64,000 nt of DNA from Fictibacillus phosphorivorans (GCF_001619875.1 NZ_LRFC01000012.1:89400-153399), one strand, 5' to 3'; positions 15,791 through 25,437 are shown, numbered from the stretch's first letter. Notes: generated from the sequence alone by a model not told the origin. Translations and numbers: made by a program.

Positions 15791-18649
15791 ATGAAAATCT
15801 TGTCACTTCATATCTATCATTTTGGAGGATTGAGGGATTGTAAGATATCGTTCGAAAATAACGGCTTACAAATGCTTTATGGTGAAAATGAAGTCGGGAA
15901 AACAACATTAATGGACTTTATAAAGTGCATGTTATTTGGCTTTCCTTCAAAAAATCAGTCACAACGCCGCTATGAGCCGAAGAACGGAAACAGAATGGGA
16001 GGGAAGATGACGATTGAGCATCAAAACCATGGGGTGTGGACGATTGAGAGAATAGCAGATTCTTCGGTATCTGGTGATGTCTCGATCTATAATGAAACAG
16101 GACAGAAGAATGACGGATCTTTTCTGATTCAGTTGCTGGACAATATGGAGCAGTCTTTATTTACGGGTGCTTTTTGTTTTGGGCTCGATGGGCTGCAAAA
16201 ATTGGATAAGCTTTCGTCTGAAGAACTTGGAAACTTCTTGTTAAGTACAGCTCTTTCAGGTGACCGTGATCTCCTTGAGGTTGAGCAGGTTTTTGAGAAG
16301 AAACAATCTGCTTTATTTAAAAAGTCTGGAAAAAAACCGATCATCAATGAAAAATTAGATCAGTTAAAGTCCGTTGGAAAAACACTTGAAAGCTTAAAAA
16401 GCAAGAATGAAAGTTATCTAGCTATTAAAATTCAGAAGGAAAGCCTTGAGAAGGCGTTGGAAAAAACGAAACAAGAATTGGTAGATGTGCAAAAAGAAAT
16501 GCGCTCAGTCAAAAGATTGTTTGAACTAAAACCCGTATTGGAAAAATATAAGCAACTGAAAACCGAATGGCATTCTTTTGACTCAACAGAATTGCGTTTT
16601 CCTGAAAACGGAATTGGGAAATATGAGGATTGGCAAAAGGAATGCACGCTTTTGAAAGGTGAACTTACATATATAGAGGACCGTCTTATCGAAGCCGAAA
16701 AAGAGAAAAACTCATTTGTAATCAAAGAAAAATTAGTCCGTCATGAAAAAGAGATTAAACAACTGTTTAACAAACTGCCGCGATATGAGCACCTCTTTAA
16801 CCAGCTTCAAGATACACAGAGTACGATTCTATTTATTGAAAAGGAAGAAACAGAGCTGTTTGATGCGATCGGTGAAACGTGGTCTGAAACAGAACTAAAG
16901 AATTTATCGCTCACATTATCTTCTCTTCATCACCTCGAAGATCTTATAAAACAGTCTGGACACATAGAAGACAAAAAGCGCAGATTGGAAGATGAACTGG
17001 AGGATTCAAGATTAAAGCTCGAACATTTGGAAAAAGAGGAAGCAAAACAAAAAGATTTGCTCTTATCAGAGGAAGAAGTAGCAAAATACCAGACCGCAAA
17101 TAAAAAATATCAGACAAAAAGCATTCCATTGTATTCAGCACTCCTGCCCCTTTTTGCTGCTATTGTGCTTTTTTGGTCAGGCTGGTCTTCAAGTTCTTTA
17201 CCCGTTATGCTAGGTGGCGCTATCGTGTTCGCTGCTGCCATCATCTTAGCCTTTATCCACATGAAAAATGACAAGGCGAGTGGAGAAATACCCAGTCATA
17301 CACCTCACAGAATAATGGAGGACGAAGTGAACAGGAAGCAGTGGATGCACGTAACTGCTCAGCTTTCTAATGAAAATAACATCTATGTACAGCTTGCCAA
17401 ACAACTGGATTATTTAGAAGTAGAAGAAGCGTCCATTTTGGAAAGAGCAGAACATTGGGCACTCCAAAACAGATATAAAGGAACCGTAGATCAACTTTTG
17501 ATATCAGGTTATATGAAAAGAATTCTTCAGCTAAAGGAATTATTGAAGCAAAAAGAGACGACTATTCAAAAGATGCGGGAGTTAAACGTACAGCAAGAAG
17601 AATACGAACATGAAGCGGCTTCCTTGTCTGATGTATTGGAAATAGAGTATAACGGCGACACGAAAGACTGGATCGTTTCGTGTTATTCTTCGCTAGAAGA
17701 TCAGTTGAAAAATAGATCGCGAGCAGAGCATCTCTCAAAAAATGGTGAACAGCTCATTGAACGGAAAGAAGAACTTCTGAAAAAATTAACATTCACTGAG
17801 AACCAAATGAAGAATTTATGGAAAGAAGCAAATGTCACCAAAGAAATTGATTTTTACACAAGAGCGCATGAGAAAGCTCGCTTAACAAAGCTTAAAGAAG
17901 AATTAACTGCACTTACTAATCAATTAATCTCGCTTGGTTTTTCATCAGAAGAAATAGAGAAAATGGCTAATAGTGTAACACTTCACTATGAGGATACGGT
18001 CCAGCTTATAGAGAATTTGGAGAAAAAGGAAGAAGACATACAAAAAGATTACTCGGAGAAAGTGGAAGAAAAGGGAAGATTGGACTGGGAGTTAACAAAA
18101 CTTCTTGAGGACGGAAGTTATTCCGAACATTTGCACCGGTATGAACTGTTAAAAGAAGAATGGAACAGCTATGTAAAGAAGTGGGCGAGCTTACGTCTTG
18201 CACAGCACGCACTTTCAAAAGTGAAAGAAAACTATCAAAAGACAAAGCTGCCAGCGGTTTTAGAGACTTCCAGCGTTTATTTTAGTAAAATAACAGAAAG
18301 TGAATACCAATCCATCCTGTTCACAGAAAAAAATGAACTGATGGTCATAAAAGAGGACGGAACTCGTTTTTACCCGCATGAGCTGAGCCGCGGAACTGCT
18401 GAACAAGTTTATTTGGCGATTCGAATGGCTGTTGCCCTCCATGCTGGACCTAGAGACTTTCCGATTTTGATGGATGATATTGCAGTGAATTTTGATGAAA
18501 AGAGAACAAGACGCACACTGCAGCTGATTCAAAAAGCTGCACAGGAAAGGCAGATTTTGTTCTTTACCTGCCATAAACATGTAGCTTCAATCGTTCCGTC
18601 TGTTCCTCTTATACATTGGCCAAGCCAATCTGTTATCGCTGAATTGTAA
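15791..18649 (+). CDS. yhaN: YhaN, SbcC/Rad50-like ATPase with internal membrane segment
   Basis: A 952-residue SMC-like ATPase. Walker A is YGENEVGKTTLMDF (residues ~35-45). Long coiled coils run from about 190 to 430 and 500 to 830. The ABC signature LSRGTAEQVYLAIRMAVA and Walker B PILMDDIAVNFD lie near the end. Between the coils, two adjacent hydrophobic stretches (about residues 445-490) replace the Rad50 zinc hook, as in YhaN of B. subtilis, and may tether the complex to the membrane. Translation begins eight bases after yhaO. Confidence 0.92.
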   Translation: MKILSLHIYHFGGLRDCKISFENNGLQMLYGENEVGKTTLMDFIKCMLFGFPSKNQSQRRYEPKNGNRMGGKMTIEHQNHGVWTIERIADSSVSGDVSIYNETGQKNDGSFLIQLLDNMEQSLFTGAFCFGLDGLQKLDKLSSEELGNFLLSTALSGDRDLLEVEQVFEKKQSALFKKSGKKPIINEKLDQLKSVGKTLESLKSKNESYLAIKIQKESLEKALEKTKQELVDVQKEMRSVKRLFELKPVLEKYKQLKTEWHSFDSTELRFPENGIGKYEDWQKECTLLKGELTYIEDRLIEAEKEKNSFVIKEKLVRHEKEIKQLFNKLPRYEHLFNQLQDTQSTILFIEKEETELFDAIGETWSETELKNLSLTLSSLHHLEDLIKQSGHIEDKKRRLEDELEDSRLKLEHLEKEEAKQKDLLLSEEEVAKYQTANKKYQTKSIPLYSALLPLFAAIVLFWSGWSSSSLPVMLGGAIVFAAAIILAFIHMKNDKASGEIPSHTPHRIMEDEVNRKQWMHVTAQLSNENNIYVQLAKQLDYLEVEEASILERAEHWALQNRYKGTVDQLLISGYMKRILQLKELLKQKETTIQKMRELNVQQEEYEHEAASLSDVLEIEYNGDTKDWIVSCYSSLEDQLKNRSRAEHLSKNGEQLIERKEELLKKLTFTENQMKNLWKEANVTKEIDFYTRAHEKARLTKLKEELTALTNQLISLGFSSEEIEKMANSVTLHYEDTVQLIENLEKKEEDIQKDYSEKVEEKGRLDWELTKLLEDGSYSEHLHRYELLKEEWNSYVKKWASLRLAQHALSKVKENYQKTKLPAVLETSSVYFSKITESEYQSILFTEKNELMVIKEDGTRFYPHELSRGTAEQVYLAIRMAVALHAGPRDFPILMDDIAVNFDEKRTRRTLQLIQKAAQERQILFFTCHKHVASIVPSVPLIHWPSQSVIAEL

Positions 18650-18669
18650 ACAAAGGAGGGGAATGACTC

Positions 18670-19347
18670 ATGTCTAATGAGTATTCCATTTACTTAGTAG
18701 AAGATGAGCAAGATCTTGCACAAGTTCTGAAAGCTTATATGGAAAAAGAGGGATGGGATGTTTCGGTTTTCCACAATGGGGAAGACGCCCTTAAAAGCGC
18801 TGAGGAAAACAAACCGCACCTTTGGATTTTAGATATTATGCTTCCTGGTATGGATGGCTATGAAATCATAAAAGAGATTAAAAAGAACTCTGACATACCT
18901 GTTATTTTTGTTTCTGCAAGAGACCAAGATTTAGACAGAATCGTGGGTCTTGAACTGGGCAGTGACGACTACTTAGCGAAGCCTTTTATGCCTAGAGAGC
19001 TAGTTATTCGGGTAAGAAAACTATTAACAAGAATCTATGAAACGGGAAACCGCCTGCCGCAAATTATTGAAATAACGGGGTATACGATTGATCCGATCTC
19101 TAGAAAGATTACGCGTGATGGTGAAATGATCAACCTAACGGGAAAAGAAATTGATGTTCTTCTTTATTTAATAGAAAACAAAGGGAAATCTCGTAAGCGT
19201 GAAGAGATTTTAGAATATGTTTGGGGAGACGATTATTTCGGATCTGAACGCGCGGTAGATGATGTGATCAGACGTGTACGCAAAAAGATGCCGAGGTTAA
19301 ACTTAGAGACTGTCTATGGTGCAGGTTATAGGATTATACCGTCATGA
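18670..19347 (+). CDS. cssR: CssR-like OmpR-family response regulator (secretion stress)
   Basis: A 225-residue response regulator with acidic pocket VEDEQDL, phospho-acceptor D55 in HLWILDIMLPGMDGY, and a winged-helix output ending AVDDVIRRVRKKMPRL. It resembles CssR across both domains (LVEDE, HLWILDIMLP, VIFVSARD, GLELGSDDY, PRELVIRV, WGDDYFG). In B. subtilis CssR activates htrA/htrB upon misfolded secreted protein. Here it lies between yhaN and yhaM, 21 bases after yhaN, and overlaps the kinase gene by four bases. Confidence 0.82.
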   Translation: MSNEYSIYLVEDEQDLAQVLKAYMEKEGWDVSVFHNGEDALKSAEENKPHLWILDIMLPGMDGYEIIKEIKKNSDIPVIFVSARDQDLDRIVGLELGSDDYLAKPFMPRELVIRVRKLLTRIYETGNRLPQIIEITGYTIDPISRKITRDGEMINLTGKEIDVLLYLIENKGKSRKREEILEYVWGDDYFGSERAVDDVIRRVRKKMPRLNLETVYGAGYRIIPS

Positions 19348-20717
19348 TCCGGTTAAATCTAACCCAGCGCATTTGGCTTTCTTTCGGGTTATTGCTATTT
19401 ACGATCGGTCTACTAACAGCCATCATCTATCCGCTTTCTATTAAAGATACGCTGACAGAGGAAACGTACCGGATCATAGAGAATGAGCAGCAGAATGTTT
19501 GGGATCCACAGAACCAGATTCCTCAAGAAGGAGAATCACCTACAGATTTTATTGAGAGAAGGAACGCTGCCCGTGATGTTGGCCACTTCCTTATTGTCGA
19601 TAAATATGCAAATTCACAAGGTGACCCCGTACCACAGGAAGTACTCGTTGAAATGGCTGAAAAAGCATACGAGCAAAAGAATGACAAGGGGAGATACGAA
19701 TTAACGTATGAAGACGCGACACTCTTTTATGCCATCACAACAAAGACAAATGTGAAAGGTGAAAAAGTGTACTTAATCTCATATATGTGGGATACGTATC
19801 GTGATCAAATGGTTAACCGGCTTTGGTTAAGACTTGTACTCATTTTGTTGTTCACCGGAATATTCTCAATTATTCCTGCTATATGGCTTGCGCGTTATCT
19901 GCGGTCACCACTCATCATTTTAGGAAAACGGTTCGAACAGATCGCTAAACGAAACTGGCAGGAACCGTTTCACTGGAAAGGGGACGACGAATTCTACGTT
20001 CTCTCAAAACAATTTGAAGAGATGCGGCAGAATCTATTAAGACATGATCAGGCTCAGAAAACATTCATTCAGCACGCTTCACATGAATTGAAAACGCCAA
20101 TTATGACGATAAAGAGTTACGCGCAATCTGTTAAAGATGGAATTATGCCAAAAGAGACAACGGAAGATATGATGGATGTTATTTTAAGAGAGACACAACG
20201 GATGGAAAAGCGTGTTCAAAACATGTTGTATTACACAAAGCTTGATGCGGTGAAGCTTGATGTCGTTACAACCGAAAATTTTAACTTTGGCGATTTGGCG
20301 GAAGATATTGTTGAGCGCTTTAGATATCAACGTGAAGATATTGATTTTGAGATTACAGGTAATCATTACAAAATGAATGGAGATAAAGAGCAATGGGGTA
20401 TTTTGCTGGATAATCTGGTGCAAAATGCTTTGCGGTACGCTCATCACACAATCCGGCTATCGGCTTTTTATAAAGGATCCGAATTTGTCATTGAAGTGTT
20501 TAATGATGGTGAGCAGATAACGGAAGTGACAGGAGAAGAAATTTTCCAGCCGTTTCGCAAAGGAAACAAAGGCCAGTTTGGTCTTGGCCTTGCGATCGTC
20601 AAGAGGATTGCGGAACTTCACGGGGGCAATGTAATTGCAAAAAATCTGCAAAATGGCGTTGCCTTTCAGATTAAGATGCAAATAACAGACCAACACCAGA
20701 AGGAAAGACAACGCTGA
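19344..20717 (+). CDS. cssS: CssS-like sensor histidine kinase (secretion stress)
   Basis: A 457-residue kinase with helix 1 at residues ~10-32, an external sensor of ~130 residues, and helix 2 (LVLILLFTGIFSIIPAIWLA). A HAMP region follows, then the phospho-acceptor H247 in HASHELKTPIMTIKSYAQS and ATPase boxes NLVQNALRYA and GQFGLGLAIVKRI. The segments RLWLRLVLILLFTG...SIIPAIWLARYL and SYAQSVKDGI are close to CssS. The likely signal is unfolded protein at the membrane surface. It overlaps cssR by four bases. Confidence 0.8.
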   Translation: MIRLNLTQRIWLSFGLLLFTIGLLTAIIYPLSIKDTLTEETYRIIENEQQNVWDPQNQIPQEGESPTDFIERRNAARDVGHFLIVDKYANSQGDPVPQEVLVEMAEKAYEQKNDKGRYELTYEDATLFYAITTKTNVKGEKVYLISYMWDTYRDQMVNRLWLRLVLILLFTGIFSIIPAIWLARYLRSPLIILGKRFEQIAKRNWQEPFHWKGDDEFYVLSKQFEEMRQNLLRHDQAQKTFIQHASHELKTPIMTIKSYAQSVKDGIMPKETTEDMMDVILRETQRMEKRVQNMLYYTKLDAVKLDVVTTENFNFGDLAEDIVERFRYQREDIDFEITGNHYKMNGDKEQWGILLDNLVQNALRYAHHTIRLSAFYKGSEFVIEVFNDGEQITEVTGEEIFQPFRKGNKGQFGLGLAIVKRIAELHGGNVIAKNLQNGVAFQIKMQITDQHQKERQR

Positions 20718-20799
20718 ACTCTTTCATGAGAAGCGCGTTGCAGAAAGTAGTCAAATAGAGTGATATACTATATTAAAGCAAAGAGAGGCGGGGTGAAAG

Positions 20800-21759
20800 A
20801 TGAAAAAAGGACTTGCGTTTTATAAGGTAGGAGAGATGGTCGACGGATTTTTTCTTATCAAATCATCTGTTAAAGGAACGGCAAGTAACGGTAAGCCGTT
20901 TTTAACGTTGATCCTTCAAGATCAAACAGGTGATGTGGAGGCAAAATTGTGGGATAGTTCTCCTGAGGATGAGGAGCTTTATGCAGCTCAAGCCATCGTA
21001 AAGCTATCTGGTGAAATGGGTAATTATAGAGGAAAAATGCAGCTGAAACTAAAAGCCATTCGCCCTGCAACGGAACTTGATGGCGTTAAGATCAGCGATT
21101 TTCTAGAAACTGCTCCACTAACACAAGAGACAATGGTAGAGACGATCACGAAATACATATTTGAGATGAAGAATCCAAATATACAACGTATCACAAGGCA
21201 CTTACTAAAGAAGCATCAAGCGGAATTTTTAGAATACCCAGCAGCAGTTAAGAACCACCATGAATTTGTATCAGGCCTAGCATTCCACGTTGTATCCATG
21301 CTGGATATGGCAAAAGCGTTCAGCAAGCTATATCCGTCGCTGGACACGGACCTTCTTTATTCAGGAATTATCCTTCATGATCTTGGTAAGGTTATCGAGT
21401 TATCGGGACCTGTAGCGGCTTCCTATACGCTAGAAGGAAAACTTCTGGGTCATATTACGATAATGGTGAACGAGATTGGCAAGGCAGCAGACGAGTTAGA
21501 GATTGAAGGAGAAGAAGTTACCGTTCTCCAGCATCTCGTGCTCAGCCACCACAGCAAACCAGAGTGGGGAAGCCCGAAAGCACCCCTTATCCGTGAAGCT
21601 GAGATCCTTCATATGATCGACAATTTTGATGCTCGAATGAACATGATGGACCGAGCACTGGAAAAAGTACAGCCAGGTGAATTTACAGATAAGCAATTTG
21701 CGCTTGAAAATAGATCGTTATATAAGCCTTTATTTCAGGCGGAATTTGCTAAAAGTTAG
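20800..21759 (+). CDS. yhaM: YhaM, 3'-5' exoribonuclease
   Basis: A 319-residue exoribonuclease with an N-terminal OB fold ([16 protein letters not shown]) and a C-terminal HD domain: [23 protein letters not shown] and [15 protein letters not shown]. Length matches B. subtilis YhaM. It trims the 3' ends of RNA. GAGGCGGGGTG precedes the ATG. In B. subtilis yhaONM form one unit; here the css pair and an 82-base gap separate yhaM from yhaN. Confidence 0.95.
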   Translation: MKKGLAFYKVGEMVDGFFLIKSSVKGTASNGKPFLTLILQDQTGDVEAKLWDSSPEDEELYAAQAIVKLSGEMGNYRGKMQLKLKAIRPATELDGVKISDFLETAPLTQETMVETITKYIFEMKNPNIQRITRHLLKKHQAEFLEYPAAVKNHHEFVSGLAFHVVSMLDMAKAFSKLYPSLDTDLLYSGIILHDLGKVIELSGPVAASYTLEGKLLGHITIMVNEIGKAADELEIEGEEVTVLQHLVLSHHSKPEWGSPKAPLIREAEILHMIDNFDARMNMMDRALEKVQPGEFTDKQFALENRSLYKPLFQAEFAKS

Positions 21760-21827
21760 AATTCTTTCCTAAAGAATTGCTTTAAAGGATTGAGTGTTAT
21801 TAATTTTTTATTGGCTTCCTTGACCAG

Positions 21828-22092
21828 TTGATTGAAGTGTAAGATGGGAGACTCCTGTGGGACAGGCAGGCAGTCCGAAAAGTAGAAGTGGCTCGTTTTG
21901 CCCCGACAAGCAAAACATGAATGGGCAAAGAAGGCGCACTTTGTTCATCACGGGCCATTTAGCTTTTGACCTCGAGGGGCTAGCCACTGCAACTGGACAG
22001 GTGAGACACTTATACGTGAAACGTACGAATGTGGCTCACCGTCTGCCCCGCGGAAAGCGAGCATCTGTAACGGAAATCAACTACTTTCAAGA
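21828..22092 (+). repeat. GC-rich modular inverted-repeat element, long form (copy C)
   Basis: About 265 bases, from TTGATTGAAGTGTAAG to GGAAATCAACTACTTTC. Between the medium-form arms it carries an extra inner module (AGTGGCTCG...CCCC... and CTCGAGGGGCTAGCCACT), itself an imperfect inverted repeat. The apparent ORF 21857-22234 lies in it and is rejected. Confidence 0.88.
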
Positions 22093-22206
22093 GCAACAAA
22101 GCAACCACTTAAAATTTAATAACAAAAACCCATTGTGTAAAATTGGGAATTATGATAAATTTGGAATTGGAAGTCAAGAAAACGTATTTTTAGGAGGCAA
22201 TGACTC

Positions 22207-22248
22207 ATGGAAAGCATTGTTCAAGGTAAGGTAAGAAAGCAAGCATAA
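22207..22248 (+). CDS. 13-residue mini-ORF with strong ribosome site
   Basis: The peptide MESIVQGKVRKQA starts at ATG 22207, eight bases after TTAGGAGG. It ends at TAA 22246-22248 and is followed about 95 bases later by a terminator hairpin. It could be a leader peptide for the MFS gene, a small basic peptide, or the remnant of a longer gene. Nothing else supports it. The rest of 22249-22506 holds only the hairpin. Confidence 0.35.
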   Translation: MESIVQGKVRKQA

Positions 22249-22344
22249 TAACGTCAAATCCCTTTAGGGAAGGCTTATTTTGTTATGCGTTCTAACCTGC
22301 TTTTGAGCAATCTCTCCATGTGCCAATCAAGCGCCTTTTCAATG

Positions 22345-22394
22345 AAAAGCCTGTGGTATGCACATGTCAACGTGTATAGTCATGGGCTTTTTTC
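22345..22394 (+). terminator. Terminator or attenuator hairpin before the MFS gene
   Basis: AAAAGCCTGTGG pairs with the region TCATGGGCTTTT (with G-U pairs) and a T-run follows. It lies 113 bases before the MFS start, so it either ends a short upstream transcript or attenuates the MFS gene. Confidence 0.65.
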
Positions 22395-22506
22395 TGTGTG
22401 TATTGGAGAAACCCGCTTTATTCACTGCTTGCGAAGTGAGTGCTCAAAAGACAGGTATAGATCACAACAGTGTCGGAATTTATGAAATGAAAGAAGTGAA
22501 CACAGC

Positions 22507-23826
22507 ATGAAGTGGAAAGACTGGGATGCCAATATTAAAGTTCGATTGATCGGAGAATTTTTTGTAAATCTATTATTCTGGATGTTCTTCCCGTTTATGG
22601 CGATCTATTTTTCAGATGAGCTAGGGAAAACGACTGCTGGGATGCTTTTGGTTTTGTCACAAGTAGTCGGTGTCATTACAAACCTTATAGGAGGCTATTG
22701 CGCAGACAAATACGGAAGAAAGAAGATGATGGTGATCTCTGCCTGGGGTCAGGCTGCAACCTTTATTTTCTTCTGTCTTGCTAACTCGCCGTGGATGGAT
22801 TCACCAATATTAACGTTTATCGCGTTTTCGGCTTTAGGCCTATTCGGTTCTCTTTACTGGCCGGCAAGTCATGCGATGATCGCTGATGTAGTAGAAGAGA
22901 AGCATAGAAGTGAAGTATTTGCGGTGTTTTACACATCAATTAATATTTCCGTAGTATTCGGTCCTGTTTTGGGAAGTATTTTCTTTTTCTCATACCGTTT
23001 TGAACTATTGCTTGCTTGTTTAGCCGTCAGTATCGTGTTAGCGATCGTACTTGCAAAGTATATTCGTGAAACAGTTCCGGTAAAAAAAGAAGTGCTCGAG
23101 CATGTTGGGGCAGATAAAAAATGGTACCAAGCTGTCGGTGAACAGTTAAAAGACTATAGGGTAATCGCAAGTGATAAATTGTTTTTGCTGTTTATCTTAG
23201 CTGGGATTCTTGTCGCCCAAACGTTTATGCAGATGGATCTGCTCTTAGCGGTGTACACTACGGAAAAAGTGCCAGAGCAATCGCTGCTTGCTATTGGGAA
23301 CTGGGATATTTCTCTGACTGGAGAAAAAGTGTTTGGTTATTTAATCTCACTAAACGGATTGATGGTCGCGCTTTGTACAGTTTGGATGGCTAAATGGATG
23401 AACCGTTTCAAAGAAGGCAGAGTGTTTGTTCTTTCTGCCCTATTGTACGGTGTTTCCATGCTGGTTTTCGGAAGCACAACGTTTATGTGGGTTTTATTTG
23501 GTGCAATGGTGATCTTCACAACGGCTGAGCTGATGGTTGTCGGGATTCAAGAAAGCTTTATTTCAAAGCTTGCTCCAGAGAACATGAGAGGTCAATATTT
23601 TGCAGCAGCTGGTTTGCGTTTTACAATCGGCCGTACGATCGCTCCGATTTCTATCCCTTTAACAATGTGGATTGGATTCGAAAATACGTTTTATCTTCTC
23701 TTTGTTCTAGCTGTAATAAGTGCCGGAATTTATTACTTAATGTTCCGTGCATTTGATAAAAAAGTTCAGTTACAGGGAAAACCAGAAACCGAAAAAGAAT
23801 CAAGTCCTGAACCTGCACTTTCGTGA
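22507..23826 (+). CDS. Major facilitator superfamily transporter
   Basis: A 439-residue MFS protein with about 12 hydrophobic segments. The loop 2-3 motif GGYCADKYGRKKMM is the conserved MFS motif A. The type suggests a drug or small-molecule efflux pump, but substrate cannot be inferred. It is inserted between yhaM and yhaL relative to B. subtilis order. There is only a weak ribosome site (AAAGAAGTGAAC). Confidence 0.87.
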   Translation: MKWKDWDANIKVRLIGEFFVNLLFWMFFPFMAIYFSDELGKTTAGMLLVLSQVVGVITNLIGGYCADKYGRKKMMVISAWGQAATFIFFCLANSPWMDSPILTFIAFSALGLFGSLYWPASHAMIADVVEEKHRSEVFAVFYTSINISVVFGPVLGSIFFFSYRFELLLACLAVSIVLAIVLAKYIRETVPVKKEVLEHVGADKKWYQAVGEQLKDYRVIASDKLFLLFILAGILVAQTFMQMDLLLAVYTTEKVPEQSLLAIGNWDISLTGEKVFGYLISLNGLMVALCTVWMAKWMNRFKEGRVFVLSALLYGVSMLVFGSTTFMWVLFGAMVIFTTAELMVVGIQESFISKLAPENMRGQYFAAAGLRFTIGRTIAPISIPLTMWIGFENTFYLLFVLAVISAGIYYLMFRAFDKKVQLQGKPETEKESSPEPALS

Positions 23827-23891
23827 CATATCTAGTAAAGCTCCTTCATAGACTGTATTAAAAGCTTGTCTAATTAAGGGGGAGTTAATCG

Positions 23892-24221
23892 ATGAAAGGA
23901 TACGCTGCATTATTTTTCGGAGCCATACTCATTGCTGCATTTGTGTTAAAAGAATATTCGGCAGGAGTGGGCAGTTTCTTTACTATAACTCCATGGTGGA
24001 TGTACTTTGTGCTTTGCGGCATTATTTATAGCGGTTATCGGATAGTCACTCTCTTTCAGGAAGATCGCGAAATTGAGCAAAGAGTCATTGAAGAAGAAGG
24101 CAGAGTATACATGGAGCGTATTCAGAGAGCAAAAGCTCAAGGCTCCGCTGAAGATGATGATACGGAAGATCTAGTGGCAGCAGGGTATGAAGATGATAAT
24201 AATGATGGATCAGATCGATAG
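23892..24221 (+). CDS. yhaL: YhaL, sporulation-associated membrane protein
   Basis: A 109-residue protein with two short hydrophobic segments (AALFFGAILIAAFVL and TPWWMYFVLCGIIYSGY) and a charged tail containing EREGxVxMxRI-like EEEGRVYMERIQRAK. The WW-Y-GI-SGY and EEEGRVYMERI features fit YhaL, which lies next to prsA in B. subtilis as here. The N-terminal segment and acidic C-terminus make it longer than the ~70-residue B. subtilis protein. Its role in sporulation is not defined. Confidence 0.75.
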   Translation: MKGYAALFFGAILIAAFVLKEYSAGVGSFFTITPWWMYFVLCGIIYSGYRIVTLFQEDREIEQRVIEEEGRVYMERIQRAKAQGSAEDDDTEDLVAAGYEDDNNDGSDR

Positions 24222-24234
24222 TAGAATAAGCTAG

Positions 24235-24264
24235 GAAAAAGACCTGCTGATAGCAGGTCTTTTG
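24235..24264 (+). terminator. Terminator of yhaL
   Basis: AAAAGACCTGCT, loop GAT, AGCAGGTCTTTT. Confidence 0.9.
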
Positions 24265-24310
24265 ACTGTCTTTCTAAGGAAGACAGGTATTTGCCTGATT
24301 GATCATTTAA

Positions 24311-24386
24311 TATGATAATCAGCTTTTTTTATGTGATTACGTGTATTTTTTATGTGATGATACATGTTTTTATGTGATAACAAATC
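24311..24386. repeat. Intergenic ~21-bp array, unit TTTTTATGTGAT (reverse of the 2.5-kb array)
   Basis: The core TTATGTGAT ends at 24336, 24358 and 24378, with a degenerate TATGAT ending 24316 (steps of 20, 22 and 20). The core is the reverse complement of ATCACATAA in the 2.5-kb array. It lies between the convergent yhaL and prsA terminators. Confidence 0.75.
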
Positions 24387-24465
24387 TTCTGTTTTTTTCA
24401 AAAGGATTTTCCAGCCAATCATAGTGCCCGCTGCTTCCTGCATGCGTACAAATAATCGTACAAAA

Positions 24466-24498
24466 CAAAAACCAGACCCTTTAAGGGCCTGGTTTTTA
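24466..24498 (-). terminator. Terminator of prsA
   Basis: AACCAGGCCC, loop TTAA, GGGTCTGGTTTTTG on the minus strand. Confidence 0.88.
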
Positions 24499-24501
24499 AC
24501 A

Positions 24502-25395
24502 TTATTGCTGTGGCATTTCCGGCATTTGTGGCTGCTCAGCTTTCTTTTCCATCTTTTCTTTTAAAGCTTTATCTTTTACTTTAACATCCGCTTTTTTGCG
24601 AAGGTTTTCTAAGATTTCAGTGATTGGTTTCGCTTTTTGCTGCTTCAATTCTTGTTCGATTTGTTCTTTCTTGTCTTCGAACTTGTTTTCGCGCTTGTCC
24701 GTTACTTTGATGATGTGTACACCGTAATCAGACTTAACAAGGTCACTTGTTTCACCTTTATCAAGAGTGAACGCTACTTTTTCGAATTCAGGTACCATTG
24801 CACCTTTACCGAAGAAGCCAAGGTCTCCACCCTTAGATTTAGAACCAGGATCTTTAGAGTACTCTTCTGCTAATTTAGCAAAGTCTCCGCCTTCATTCAG
24901 TTTCTTTTGAACTTCTTTTGCTGTTTTCTCGTCATCAACAAGAATGTGACTTGCTTTTACTTCTGTTTTGAATTTTTCGTCAAACGTTTTCTTCATTTCT
25001 TCGTCAGAGATCTTAACGCCTTCAGTTGCTGCTTTTTCATTTAATAGCATAGACTTGATGCGTTCTTTAAGCTGCTTCTCATCAGATAAGCCGTTTTGCT
25101 CAAGAGCTTGTTTGAATGCATCCTCGCCGCCAAGCTCTTCTTTGATCTTGTCCATTTCTTTCTCGATCTCTTTGTCTGTTACTTTATATTTATCTTCAAG
25201 TACCATTTCGTCAATCATTTGATTTAGTACTTGATCACCGTATTGTTCCTTCATTTTATTGTAGAATTGCTCTTTTGTAATATCTCCAGCTTTAGATTCA
25301 ACGATGGCTTCAGAATCTGCACCACCAGCATTATTACAAGCGGATAGTGAAATAAGTCCCGCTGTGAGCCCTACTGATAACATCCATTTTTTCAT
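24502..25395 (-). CDS. prsA: PrsA foldase lipoprotein (peptidyl-prolyl isomerase)
   Basis: A 297-residue lipoprotein that folds exported proteins after Sec translocation. The signal peptide ends in LISLSAC (lipobox). The parvulin domain spans about residues 130-225: KASHILVDDEKTAKEV, GDFAKLAEEYSKDPGSK, GGDLGFFGKGAMVPEFEKVAF and YGVHIIKVTDK. A charged helical NC domain surrounds it and the C-terminus is Met/Pro-rich. An essential-type quality-control gene in Bacillus, placed a few kb from a CssRS-like system. A TGCTATAGT extended -10 lies upstream. Confidence 0.96.
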   Translation of the reverse strand: MKKWMLSVGLTAGLISLSACNNAGGADSEAIVESKAGDITKEQFYNKMKEQYGDQVLNQMIDEMVLEDKYKVTDKEIEKEMDKIKEELGGEDAFKQALEQNGLSDEKQLKERIKSMLLNEKAATEGVKISDEEMKKTFDEKFKTEVKASHILVDDEKTAKEVQKKLNEGGDFAKLAEEYSKDPGSKSKGGDLGFFGKGAMVPEFEKVAFTLDKGETSDLVKSDYGVHIIKVTDKRENKFEDKKEQIEQELKQQKAKPITEILENLRKKADVKVKDKALKEKMEKKAEQPQMPEMPQQ

Positions 25396-25437
25396 TTTTA
25401 AACACTCCTACTGTGAAGTAATAATTTAACATCTCTT

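Noticed and set aside
21857..22234. 125-residue ORF
   Set aside because: Most of it is translation of GC-rich element copy C; the same peptide fragments appear from copy B (14334-14531).
22285..22485. 66-residue ORF before the MFS gene
   Set aside because: Contains the terminator hairpin, has no ribosome site and no recognisable domain.
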